Below, in pieces: positions 26,438 to 36,312 of a stretch of DNA of 64,000 bases (its first letter is position 1; the number at the start of each line of letters is the position of its first letter). The DNA comes from DATBAT01 sp036271375 (lineage in GTDB: Bacteria > Acidobacteriota > Terriglobia > Terriglobales > Acidobacteriaceae). The translations under genes were made by a program, and so were the position numbers. The stretch covers positions 25,291 to 89,290 of the forward strand of contig DATBAT010000373.1 of assembly GCA_036271375.1 (NCBI GenBank), given 5' to 3'. The notes under the pieces were generated by a model. That model made no database searches and was not told the origin of the DNA. It was given only the letters and a program-made list of their open reading frames with translations.

Positions 26438-27880
26438 TTAGGGAGCTAAGGGGCGCTTCAATCGGCTGATTGTTTTTTCTTTCCCCAGCGCCACCATCAC
26501 CGCGAACAGGCTCGGCGCTACGCCCTGGCCCGTGAGCGCCACGCGTGCGCCGTTGATCAGCGCTCCAGCTTTGACATTCCTCTCGGCGGCAAAATCTCGC
26601 AGCAACTTTTCGGTGTCGGCTTCGGTGAAGCCGTTGGGTGAGGAAGCGTATTGTTCCCCAAGCTCGACTACCAGCTTCCTTACGGCGTCATCTTTCAAAA
26701 ATTTCGCGACGGCCGCAGGGTCGTCCTCAAATTTGTCGGTGAAAAACGCGCGGAACGAGGTGGAAAAATCCTTCAAAGTGCGCGCGCGCGGCTTCAGCAA
26801 GTCGATGGTCGCGAGCAGCCAGGCGCTGTCCTGAGAAACCTCAAGGCCCGCTTTCTGCCACTCTTCTTCAATCAGCGGCAGCAACTTCTCCGCTGAATAG
26901 GCACGAATATATTCGGTATTGAACCAGTCGAGCTTCGGGCGATCAAACACGGCGTTCGATTTAGAAATTCCTTCCAGACCAAACAGCCTGATCAACTCTT
27001 CGTCACCCAGCTTTTCCGGGGTACCCTCGGGTGAGGTCCATCCCAGCAGCGCCAAAAAATTGCGGAATGCTTCGGGAACAATTCCTTCGTCACGATAGGC
27101 GATCACACTGGTCGCTCCGTGGCGCTTGCTGAGCCGCGTCTTGTCCGGACCTAAAATCAGCGGCACGTGCGCAAAAATTGGCAAAGGCGCGCCCAGGGCT
27201 TGATACAGCATCACTTGCTTGGGAGTGTTTGAGATATGGTCGGCGCCGCGGATGATATGCGTCATCCGCATATCGATATCGTCGGACACAACGCTCAAAT
27301 GATAGGTAGGCCCGCCGTCTCCGCGCAGCAGTACGAAGTCTTCCAACTCGGTATTCGAGAATTCAATGCGTCCAAAAACGGCGTCGTCGAACGCGGTTGC
27401 GCCCGTTTGTGGCACGGCAAAACGGAGCGCAGCCGATTCCCCCGCGGCAATGCGATTAGCCGCATCTGCCGGCAAAATCTTGCGGCAGGTCCCTTCGTAT
27501 TTCGGTGGGCGTCCTTCCGCTGTTGCGGCCGCGCGGCGCTTTTCCAGTTCCTCTTTGGTGCAGAAACAGTGGTAAGCATGACCTGAGGCGACGAGTTTCG
27601 CGGCCGCCTCCCGGTAAAGGTCCATCCGTTGGGTTTGAAAGAATGGGCCTTCGTCCCAGTCCATCCCCAGCCAGCGCAGGCCTTGCACGATGCCGTCAAC
27701 CATTTCCGCGGTCGAGCGCTCGAGGTCGGTGTCTTCAATGCGCAGCACCAGAGTTCCGCCATGATGACGGGCGAAGAGCCAGTTGAACAGCGCGGTACGA
27801 GCCCCTCCAACATGCAAATAGCCGGTGGGCGATGGAGCAAAACGGACCCGGGGACGTACGGCAACAGCCTCAGATGTCAT
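26438..27880 (-). CDS. gltX: glutamyl-tRNA synthetase
   Basis: A 480-residue class I aminoacyl-tRNA synthetase. The HIGH-type motif reads PSPTGYLHVGGARTALFNW (near residue 16) and the KMSKS-type loop reads KTRLSKRHGATS. The catalytic core also shows RIEDTDLERSTAEMVDGIV and RGADHISNTPKQ. The C-terminal helical anticodon-binding domain is present and of ordinary length. Whether it is discriminating cannot be decided by eye. The start ATG at 27880 gives TSEAVAVRPRVRFAPSPTG. Confidence 0.96.
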   Translation of the reverse strand: MTSEAVAVRPRVRFAPSPTGYLHVGGARTALFNWLFARHHGGTLVLRIEDTDLERSTAEMVDGIVQGLRWLGMDWDEGPFFQTQRMDLYREAAAKLVASGHAYHCFCTKEELEKRRAAATAEGRPPKYEGTCRKILPADAANRIAAGESAALRFAVPQTGATAFDDAVFGRIEFSNTELEDFVLLRGDGGPTYHLSVVSDDIDMRMTHIIRGADHISNTPKQVMLYQALGAPLPIFAHVPLILGPDKTRLSKRHGATSVIAYRDEGIVPEAFRNFLALLGWTSPEGTPEKLGDEELIRLFGLEGISKSNAVFDRPKLDWFNTEYIRAYSAEKLLPLIEEEWQKAGLEVSQDSAWLLATIDLLKPRARTLKDFSTSFRAFFTDKFEDDPAAVAKFLKDDAVRKLVVELGEQYASSPNGFTEADTEKLLRDFAAERNVKAGALINGARVALTGQGVAPSLFAVMVALGKEKTISRLKRPLAP

Positions 27881-28094
27881 CTAGTTAACCTATTGCGTGA
27901 TGTTACGGTTGCGGAGAAAGCAGGGTCAAGCCGCGCGCTGATTACGGTCTACGAAGAAAGTAACCACGAAGGCATTCCTTTGGTGCAACGTTCCACAAGC
28001 CAGCCTATTGCCTTCGTTCGGAGCCTATGAAAACATGCTAACCAAGCTCCCCTCAATAAGATAGCTGAGGTGGCTTGAGCTGTTTTCCACAGCG

Positions 28095-31000
28095 ATGAAT
28101 AGCAGCGCTCTAAGTGTGGTCGTGGTTCCCGCCGTCATGGCGTTCTTGCTATTCCTTGTCTTTACATATTTGTACAGGCAAAGCCGGCAGCAATACCTGC
28201 GCGCATGGCAATTGGGATGGGCGGCCTACACGCTGCGCGATGTTCTGACCGCGTGGTCGGAGCTGAGGTCGCCGCTGTGGTGGATACCTCTGGCCAATTC
28301 GCTGCTGCTAGTGGCAATGGCGGTGTGTATTTTCGTCTCCACCCGCCTTGTCCGCGAACGCTTCCGGCTGCGCCTGCAGGATTTTGCTGTTCTTGCCATC
28401 GGTGTAGTCCTCGCCTTTTGGAACAACGGAGGCCCGTTGCTTGGGGAACTGGCCAACTACCATTTCCGCTGGAACAACTTGCGGCTTGAGATTGCGTTAA
28501 GCGCTCTGTTCTTTTATTGCTCGTTCCATTTTTATCGTTTGGCGCGGCGCAAAAATTCTCTCGCGCTTTCGCTACTCTCGCTGTCGCTGGCGTCCTGGGC
28601 CGTCGTGTTGGTTGTAGGACAAATTCAAAACACATTTACCCAGATGTTCGCTGCTGCCGGGCAGATGTTGCTGGCCATCTCCATGGTGATGGTGTTGTAC
28701 GAGAATGAGCGGAACGCCGTGCAGGAAGGTGCGCTGGCGTTTTCCACACTTGGCGTTGATCCCAAGCGCCTGCTTTCTCCCGAAGACCTGAAGCCGAGCA
28801 TTCAAAGTTTGCTCGATCGTCTGGTGGCGCCGCTGCCGGCGGACCGGGCGATGATCTGTGTCACCGAACGCTGGCGCGCCACACTGCCGTCGGCGCAGCG
28901 CGGGCTGTCGGACGATCTGCTGCAAAAGATGCAGGATTCAGGCGCTGGACAATATATCTGCGAACTGGCCTATCGCCGTGGAGGTTTTGTCAGTCTGCGT
29001 AACATCCCTGACATGCAAGAGCCCCTGCCTGCTTTCCCCGGCGGGCGCTTCCAGCAGTTCCGCGAACTCATGCGCGAGCACGATATTCGCGAGGTGACGG
29101 CGGTCGGATTACAGACTCGCGAGAACAGTTTCGGAGTTGTGCTTTTTCCTCATGCGGACCGCCGTGAGTTCGGTGCCTCCAATCTGCGCCTGCTGATTGG
29201 GTTGGCCTTGCAGATCGGGTTGACGTTAGAAAATTACGTGGTGATGCACGACGCCCAGCGCCGCACCAAAGAGTACGAGTTGCTTACACAGATCGGGCAG
29301 GCGATCAGTTCACGCCTTGATCAGGACGAAGTCCTCCGAACCGTGCAAAAGGAACTGGGGCAGATTTTCGACACCAACAATTTTTACGTCGCTTTCCACG
29401 AAGGCGATTCGATTGAGTTTGAGCTCGAAATTGAAAATGGAGTAGTCGCGCCAAAACGGACACGGAAATTCGAAAACGGCCTCACCGAATACATGCTTCG
29501 AACCGGGCAGCCGCTGATGATTCTCGCTGATCTTGAAAGTGCCCGCGAACGGCTGGGAGTGACTTTCGTCGGACGGAAAGCCGCGAAGAGTTTCTGTGGT
29601 GCGCCGATTCTTCTCGGGGGCAAGCCTGCGGGAGTGATGGTCGCGATGAGCACCGAGCACGAATACATGTTTGAGGCGCGGGACCTCGAAGTCATGCAGA
29701 CTGCCGCGGGTCAGGTTTCTGTCGCGATTGAAAATGCGCGCCTGTTTAGCGAAGAACAACTGCGTTCGCGGCAGTTGGCTTTCCTCAACAACATCTCGAA
29801 GACAGCAATTTCCAGCGAAAGCTCGGAGCAGATGCTGTCGGATATCGTGGCCGAAATCCAAAAGACGTTCAGCTTCGACCACATCGGCATTGGCATCATG
29901 GACTACGCCACCAAGGACATCGAGATTCGCGCCGAGGCCGGCTTCACCACACTCGCCTTGGGCAAGCGTATTCCGGTCGGTACCGGGATTCTTGGCCGCG
30001 TCGCGCGCACTGGAGAGAAAGCTCTGATTCAGATGGCGGGGGAAGGCCAGGTGCAAGGCGTGTTGCCGGGCGCGCGCGCCGTGCTGTGCTTGCCGATCAC
30101 CTATAGCGAGACTCTGATGGGCGTGCTCAATGTCGAGAGCTTGCAGGAAGATGCGTTTTCTCCTGAAGATGTTTTGGTGCTAAACACCCTTGCCGACTTG
30201 CTGGCCACGGCTCTGCACAATTCGTTCGTCTTCCAGAAAATGCAGCAGCAGTCGATCACCGACGGACTGACCGGCATCAAGACCCGCCGCTTCTTCTGGG
30301 AAGCTTTGCTCTCTGAGCGGCAGCGTGCTTCACGTTCCGCGCGTCCGTTCTCTCTGGTGCTGATTGATCTCGATAAATTCAAGGAAGTGAACGACGGCTC
30401 GGGGCACTTGGAAGGGGATTTGGTGCTCGCCCGCGTTGGACGCTTGCTGGAGCAGAAGTGCCGTCAGTCGAACGTTGTTGCCCGCTACGGTGGTGACGAG
30501 TTCGTAATCCTGATGCCCGAAACCAGCGTCGATCAGGCGCAGACGCTTGCTGAGCGCCTCCGGTTGTGGCTCTCCTCCGATCCCATGTTGAGCGAACATG
30601 GCATAACGGGCAGCTTCGGCGTCGCCAGTTATCCAACGCACGGACTTTCCGCCGAAGACATTTTGCGTGTCGCCGACGCGGGCATGTATGTCTCGAAGCA
30701 CGCGGGCGGCGACCGCGTCTCGATTGCCGAAGAATTCGCGCAGGGTGAGACGGCTACCGTCCAGCGTCAACTCATCGGCGATTACATTGACGGCTTCCTT
30801 CATCGCGAACATACCGGCCCTGAGCAACTGAACGAACTGGTCTCGACGCTTAACAAACTTCGCGGCGATGACGACGAAGACGCCGATGGATTGCGAGACT
30901 CGATCGAAGCCATGAGCCGTACCGCCGAATCGCGCGAGGCCAACAATTCCGGCCACGGCGAAATGGTGGGACGCTACGCGGAAATTCTGGGGCAGGCGTT

Positions 31001-31469
31001 GGAGTTTTCTCCCGAGGAGATCGCTGATCTCGCGTATGTAGGACGGGTTCACGACGTCGGCAAGATCTTTGTGCCGGAGCGGATTCTCAACAAGCCAGGT
31101 CAGCTCACAGAAGAAGAATTCGCCAAAGTTAAGCTGCACGCTCATGTAGGCGCGGAGATTGTCGGAACCATCCCCGAAAGTGAAATGATGAAAAAGGCCA
31201 TCGAATCTCACCACGAGGCCTTCGATGGATCGGGTTACCCTGCAGGATTGCGGGGTGAGCAGATCCCGTTGTGGGGACGGATTCTGGCGATTGCCGACGC
31301 TTATGTGAACCTTACTACCGATCGTTCTTTCGCCTCTGGCAAGACGAGCGAGCAGAGCCTCGCCGAGATGGAGAAACTCAGTGGCGTCCGCTACGACGGA
31401 ATGCTGGTGCGCATTCTCATGCGTGAATTGCGCGGAGAGAAGCCCTCACGATCACGGAATACCTTTTAG
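28095..31469 (+). CDS. membrane c-di-GMP enzyme: 7TM-GAF-GGDEF-HD-GYP
   Basis: 1124 residues. An N-terminal block of seven or so membrane helices (1-205) leads to GAF-like domains between about 230 and 715. A diguanylate cyclase domain with intact GGDEF (about 799-803, ARYGGDEFVILMPE) is followed by an HD-GYP phosphodiesterase domain with HDVGK (about 986), ESHHEAFDGSGYPAGLRGEQ and ILAIADAYVNLT. Both active-site signatures look complete, so one polypeptide can in principle make and break c-di-GMP. The inhibitory RxxD site five residues before GGDEF reads RQSN, so product inhibition is probably weak. It is a single gene with its own leader. Confidence 0.93.
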   Translation: MNSSALSVVVVPAVMAFLLFLVFTYLYRQSRQQYLRAWQLGWAAYTLRDVLTAWSELRSPLWWIPLANSLLLVAMAVCIFVSTRLVRERFRLRLQDFAVLAIGVVLAFWNNGGPLLGELANYHFRWNNLRLEIALSALFFYCSFHFYRLARRKNSLALSLLSLSLASWAVVLVVGQIQNTFTQMFAAAGQMLLAISMVMVLYENERNAVQEGALAFSTLGVDPKRLLSPEDLKPSIQSLLDRLVAPLPADRAMICVTERWRATLPSAQRGLSDDLLQKMQDSGAGQYICELAYRRGGFVSLRNIPDMQEPLPAFPGGRFQQFRELMREHDIREVTAVGLQTRENSFGVVLFPHADRREFGASNLRLLIGLALQIGLTLENYVVMHDAQRRTKEYELLTQIGQAISSRLDQDEVLRTVQKELGQIFDTNNFYVAFHEGDSIEFELEIENGVVAPKRTRKFENGLTEYMLRTGQPLMILADLESARERLGVTFVGRKAAKSFCGAPILLGGKPAGVMVAMSTEHEYMFEARDLEVMQTAAGQVSVAIENARLFSEEQLRSRQLAFLNNISKTAISSESSEQMLSDIVAEIQKTFSFDHIGIGIMDYATKDIEIRAEAGFTTLALGKRIPVGTGILGRVARTGEKALIQMAGEGQVQGVLPGARAVLCLPITYSETLMGVLNVESLQEDAFSPEDVLVLNTLADLLATALHNSFVFQKMQQQSITDGLTGIKTRRFFWEALLSERQRASRSARPFSLVLIDLDKFKEVNDGSGHLEGDLVLARVGRLLEQKCRQSNVVARYGGDEFVILMPETSVDQAQTLAERLRLWLSSDPMLSEHGITGSFGVASYPTHGLSAEDILRVADAGMYVSKHAGGDRVSIAEEFAQGETATVQRQLIGDYIDGFLHREHTGPEQLNELVSTLNKLRGDDDEDADGLRDSIEAMSRTAESREANNSGHGEMVGRYAEILGQALEFSPEEIADLAYVGRVHDVGKIFVPERILNKPGQLTEEEFAKVKLHAHVGAEIVGTIPESEMMKKAIESHHEAFDGSGYPAGLRGEQIPLWGRILAIADAYVNLTTDRSFASGKTSEQSLAEMEKLSGVRYDGMLVRILMRELRGEKPSRSRNTF

Positions 31470-31548
31470 AAGAGGATTGCGGACCGTAGGCATCGCACTC
31501 CGCACTTTCCCATCCCCCTGCCTGGCGTGTTACAACTCTTAGGGCACA

Positions 31549-32094
31549 ATGAGCGTCTCCCAGGCGGATTTCCGTAAGGCTTTGGGCTCCTTTGCCACTG
31601 GTGTGACTGTGATCACCGTGGACTATGAGGGCGAAGTCCATGGCATGACCGCAAACGCCTTTACTTCGGTCTCGCTCGATCCGCAGCTGGTTCTGGTTTG
31701 CGTCGATCTTCGGACCCGTACCCATACCCATCTGCACGCCAAGAAGCGTTTCGGTGTCAACGTACTGGCGGCCAATCAACAACGAATTTCTGAGTACTAC
31801 GCAAGTCCTTCACGTGACCACGATCAGGCGGAAGCCTTAGCTGACGCCCGTTTCGACCGGACGCAACATGGCACTCCCGTTTTGCACGGTGCGCTTGCGT
31901 ACCTGGAATGCCGGCTGCACACTGCGCAGGACGCTGGCGACCACACCATCTTCATCGCGGAAGTCGAGGACGTCGTGGTGAGACAGGGCGATCCGCTGCT
32001 TTATTTCCGTAGTCACTACCGGAGTATGGAAGGCTCCTCAGCCAGTAACCTAAAGCCTACCTTTGAGCCGGACGACGATTCCGGCAACGCCTAA
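31549..32094 (+). CDS. flavin reductase family protein
   Basis: A 181-residue FMN-binding split-barrel oxidoreductase of the flavin reductase-like family (NAD(P)H:flavin reductase, often a partner of flavin-dependent monooxygenases). Typical segments: FRKALGSFATGVTVITVDYE, GMTANAFTSVSLDPQLVLVC, FGVNVLAANQQ, the segment GTPVLHGALAYLEC, and DHTIFIAEVEDV. No oxygenase partner is adjacent. A Tat-exported M24-fold protein follows 17 bases later, so the two may be cotranscribed. Confidence 0.9.
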   Translation: MSVSQADFRKALGSFATGVTVITVDYEGEVHGMTANAFTSVSLDPQLVLVCVDLRTRTHTHLHAKKRFGVNVLAANQQRISEYYASPSRDHDQAEALADARFDRTQHGTPVLHGALAYLECRLHTAQDAGDHTIFIAEVEDVVVRQGDPLLYFRSHYRSMEGSSASNLKPTFEPDDDSGNA

Positions 32095-32111
32095 GATCTT
32101 TTGGAGGAAGC

Positions 32112-33410
32112 ATGTCGTCAGACCGAAGGCAGTTTCTTCGCACTCTTTCCGGTGCGGCCGCATTGAGCGTGGCCGGAAGCGTGGCAAGCTTGGGAACTAC
32201 CCGCCACATAAAACTCGCCGCGGACATTAACGCTAGCGGCGAGCATGATCGCCTTCAGCCTGACTGGTACCGCCGCAAGGTGAAGCAAGTGCAGGCGGAG
32301 ATGAAGAAGCAGAAGATCAACGCGATGCTTCTGCTCGACGCGACCAACATCATTTACACCATTGGGTATTTTCACTTACCCACAGAACGCCCGCTGGCGG
32401 CGCTGATTCCGGACTCCGGCGAGCCGGTGTTGTTTGTGCCGGAACTTGAATCCGATCAGGTGAAGCTCTGGTGGGTGAAAGATTTCGAAAGTTATTTCGA
32501 CTATCCCGGGCCGGTCAATCGCGTGCGCTGGATTTTTGAGCGCGTGGTCAAACGCGGATTCGGCAACGGCCGCATCGGCGTGGAAGAGCCTAGGCCAAGT
32601 CGTTTGCAACGCATGAAAGAAGGCGCACCCAAAGCGACCATTGTCGATGGCGGCAACATCATCGACCAGATGCGCTGGATCAAAGATGACGAAGAACTCA
32701 AAATCATGCGCCGCGCGATGTACTTTGCCGATTTCACCGTGCAGGCAGGGCGGGAATTTATTCAGAAGAATGGGTCGGTTACCGAAGACCAAATTTTGAA
32801 AGCTGCCGCCGATGCTGTTGCTGACAAGCTTTCCGCCGAGTTACATGATGTGGTCGGTGTTGGCGTCGATGCGCCCTTCGGCGGACTGGTGCCGTTCGGC
32901 AAGAGGTCGGCGTTTCCTCATGCCGTGCCGAGCAAAGATCATCTCAAATCAGGCGATGCAATCTGCTTGAGCTTCGGCGCGATCATCGGCGGATACAACG
33001 TCGAGTGTGAGCGTTCCTTTCAGGTGGGCAAGCCGACCGATCGGGCACGAAAGCTGTTCGATGCCATGCTTGCCGCGCACGATACCGGCGCGGAAAATAT
33101 GAAAGACGGCGCCATTGCGGAAGAGGTCGACCAGAAATCACTCGACCAGATCCGTAAGGCCGGATTTGGAAAATTCCTCAAACATAGGACCGGGCACGGC
33201 ATTGGACTGAACAGCCACGAGGCCCCTTGGATCGCCGAAGGCGACAAGACAGTGCTGCGGGAAGGCATGACGTTTAGCTGCGAGCCGGGAGTGTATGATC
33301 CCGACTGGGGCGGCTTCCGCCACTCCGATACCGTCGTCGTGCGCAAGGACCGGGGCGAGATTTTGAACAAATACCCCACCCGGCTTGATGACATGATTAT
33401 TAAAATATGA
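32112..33410 (+). CDS. Tat-exported M24 (Xaa-Pro peptidase/creatinase-fold) protein lacking metal ligands
   Basis: A 432-residue protein with a twin-arginine signal (SDRRQFLRTLSGAAALSVAG), a creatinase N-like domain (about 50-190) and a pita-bread C-terminal domain (about 195-425). Of the five metal ligands of active M24 peptidases (D, D, H, E, E), position 1 reads S287 (LSFGAIIGGY), position 2 E298 (VECERSF), position 3 H362 (RTGHGIGLNSHE), position 4 E391 (CEPGVY) and position 5 S405 (FRHSDTVVV). At least two ligands are lost and one is changed, so a dinuclear metal peptidase is unlikely. It may be a metal-free hydrolase, as creatinase is, or a binding protein. GGAGGAAG precedes the ATG. 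Confidence 0.88.
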   Translation: MSSDRRQFLRTLSGAAALSVAGSVASLGTTRHIKLAADINASGEHDRLQPDWYRRKVKQVQAEMKKQKINAMLLLDATNIIYTIGYFHLPTERPLAALIPDSGEPVLFVPELESDQVKLWWVKDFESYFDYPGPVNRVRWIFERVVKRGFGNGRIGVEEPRPSRLQRMKEGAPKATIVDGGNIIDQMRWIKDDEELKIMRRAMYFADFTVQAGREFIQKNGSVTEDQILKAAADAVADKLSAELHDVVGVGVDAPFGGLVPFGKRSAFPHAVPSKDHLKSGDAICLSFGAIIGGYNVECERSFQVGKPTDRARKLFDAMLAAHDTGAENMKDGAIAEEVDQKSLDQIRKAGFGKFLKHRTGHGIGLNSHEAPWIAEGDKTVLREGMTFSCEPGVYDPDWGGFRHSDTVVVRKDRGEILNKYPTRLDDMIIKI

Positions 33411-33420
33411 CGATCGAGAT

Positions 33421-33956
33421 ATGACAGACATCCGCCGGGGGTTGATCATTGTGAATACCGGCCCAGGCAAGGGCAAGACCACTGCCGCCATGGGCACGGC
33501 CTTGCGCGCGGTGGGCAGCGGCATGAAAGTTCTGATGCTGCAATTCCTCAAAGGCTCGTGGCACTATGGCGAACTCGATGCGGTGCAGGTCTTCGGCGAC
33601 AAGTTCATCATGAAGCAGATGGGGCGCGGATTTGTGAAGGTTGGTACTGAGAAACCCGATCCCGAAGACGTGAAAATGGTGGAGGATGCCTGGGCCGAAG
33701 CGGAAAGGGCAATTCACTCCGGCGAGTGGGACTTGGTTGTGCTCGATGAAATCAATTACGCTATCAGTTACGGTATGCTCGATCCGGCCAAGGTAGTCGA
33801 AGGATTGAAGGCGCGGCCGGAGATGGTCCACGTGATTCTGACCGGGCGAAACGCGCATGCATCCATCGTCGAACTGGCGGACACCGTCACCGAAATGCGC
33901 CAGGTAAAACACGCGTACGAAAAGGGCGTGATGGCGCAGAGAGGGATTGAGTACTA

Positions 33957-33957
<1 letters not shown>
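33421..33957 (+). CDS. cobO: cob(I)yrinic acid a,c-diamide adenosyltransferase
   Basis: A 178-residue ATP:corrinoid adenosyltransferase of the CobA/CobO/BtuR family that attaches the 5'-deoxyadenosyl group to cobalt. The P-loop is NTGPGKGKTTAAMGTALRAV. Further family segments are VLMLQFLKGSWHYGE, DLVVLDEINYAISYGML and VILTGRNAHASIVELADTVT. The final EMRQVKHAYEKGVMAQRGIE is the usual C-terminus. No other cobalamin genes are adjacent. The stop codon shares one base with the accD start. Confidence 0.95.
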
Positions 33958-34817
<860 letters not shown>

Positions 34818-34915
34818 GTTTTCCACTGCCATCGTCAAATTCTTTTTCATTCCTCCTTCGGAAGTGAGAGCGCGCACTTGCGTCAATCCCCTCGCTCCTT
34901 CACACTGAGAAAGCT

Positions 34916-35680
34916 ATGGGCGGCGCCGACCCGAACCTCCCGATCATTCAATTTCATGATGTGTCATTGCGCCTGCCGGAGGGCCGCGAGCTTCTCCGTC
35001 ATCTCGATCTCGAGGTGCATCGTGGCGAAACACTGGTGTTGTTAGGTCGCAGCGGGTCGGGAAAGACCACAACTCTAAAACTCATCAATCGCCTGCTCGA
35101 GCCAACCGGCGGTGAAATCAAAGTAGAAGATCGCAGCCTTCGGGACTGGGACGTGATCCGTTTGCGCCGGATGATCGGCTACGTCATTCAGGAAATTGGC
35201 CTGTTCCCGCACTTCACGATCGCGCGCAACATTGGGCTGGTTCCCAAGATCGAAAACTGGCCGGCGGAGAAAATCAACAAGCGCGTTGAAGAGTTGATAC
35301 ATCTGGTCGGGCTTGATCCTAATATTGCCGACCGCTATCCCCGCCAGCTTTCTGGCGGACAGCGTCAAAGAGTTGGTGTTGCGAGGGCTCTTGCCGCCGA
35401 TCCGCCAATTCTCCTGATGGACGAGCCTTTTGGCGCACTCGATCCTATTACTCGCGCGGAACTTCAGCGGGAATTTGCGGCGTTGCAGAAGCGACTGCAA
35501 AAAACTGTTGTCTTCGTCACTCACGATTTGCGGGAGGCGCTGCTTCTCGGCACTCGCATCGCGCTGGTTGAAGACGGGCGGCTGATAGTCGCACTGACTC
35601 CTGATGAGTTCACAAAATCTTCTGATCCGCTAGTCGCCGCCTACGTAGATGCCTTCGGCACAAATAAAGGCGCCGCATGA
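34916..35680 (+). CDS. quaternary-amine ABC transporter ATP-binding protein (OpuCA/OsmV-like)
   Basis: A 254-residue ATPase of a glycine betaine/choline-type importer. Walker A GRSGSGKTT, Q-loop YVIQEIGLFPHF, signature LSGGQRQRVGVARAL, Walker B PILLMDEPFGALDP, and switch His in VFVTHDLREALLLG. It lacks the C-terminal CBS pair of many OpuCA proteins, so osmotic regulation through CBS is absent. It is the first gene of a three-gene operon; the permease start overlaps its stop by 4 bases. Confidence 0.92.
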   Translation: MGGADPNLPIIQFHDVSLRLPEGRELLRHLDLEVHRGETLVLLGRSGSGKTTTLKLINRLLEPTGGEIKVEDRSLRDWDVIRLRRMIGYVIQEIGLFPHFTIARNIGLVPKIENWPAEKINKRVEELIHLVGLDPNIADRYPRQLSGGQRQRVGVARALAADPPILLMDEPFGALDPITRAELQREFAALQKRLQKTVVFVTHDLREALLLGTRIALVEDGRLIVALTPDEFTKSSDPLVAAYVDAFGTNKGAA

Positions 35681-36309
35681 ACGTTTGGCAATTCATGGTT
35701 CAGAACCACGTCGAAGTGCTCGAACTGACCCTCGAGCATCTATGGCTGGTTGGCATCTCGACGCTGCTAGCGGTGGCGATTGGCATCCCGCTGGGAATTC
35801 TGGTATCGCGCTATCCCTGGCTCGATAAACCTGTGTTGGGTAGCGCGAATATTATTCAGACCATTCCGAGTCTTGCCTTGTTCGGATTCCTGCTTCCTGC
35901 CCCGTGGATCGGCGAACGCGCCGACCGCCTCGCGATTCTCGCGCTCACTCTCTACGCGCTGTTGCCGCTGATTCGCAATACCTACACCGGAATTCGCGGC
36001 GTCGATCTCGCCATCGTCGAAGCCGGACGCGGCATGGGCATGACCGACAATCAACTTCTGTGGCAGGTGCAATTGCCTTTGTCGCTGGGCGTCATCATTG
36101 CAGGGGTACGCGTAGCGGTTGTAATTTCGGTGGGGCTGGCAACCATCGCCGCAGCTATTGGTGCAGGTGGCTTGGGCGAATATATTTTTCGCGGGCTGGC
36201 GATGGTCAACGACGCAGTGATTCTGGCGGGCGCGATTCCCGCGGCGTGCATGGCGCTACTCGCCGATATTCTCCTCGGTCTTCTGGAAAAGAAGTTGAGC
36301 CCGGGATAG
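35677..36309 (+). CDS. quaternary-amine ABC transporter permease (OpuCB/OsmW-like)
   Basis: A 210-residue inner-membrane permease with about five or six helices. The conserved binding-protein-dependent transport motif is present as RGVDLAIVEAGRGMGMTDNQ with the following LPLSLGVIIAGVRVAVV. Segments LLAVAIGIPLGILVSRYPWL and SANIIQTIPSLALFGFL are typical of glycine betaine permeases. Only one permease gene is present, so the transporter would use a homodimer. It lies 3 bases before the binding-protein gene. Confidence 0.92.
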   Translation: MNVWQFMVQNHVEVLELTLEHLWLVGISTLLAVAIGIPLGILVSRYPWLDKPVLGSANIIQTIPSLALFGFLLPAPWIGERADRLAILALTLYALLPLIRNTYTGIRGVDLAIVEAGRGMGMTDNQLLWQVQLPLSLGVIIAGVRVAVVISVGLATIAAAIGAGGLGEYIFRGLAMVNDAVILAGAIPAACMALLADILLGLLEKKLSPG

Positions 36310-36312
36310 CGC

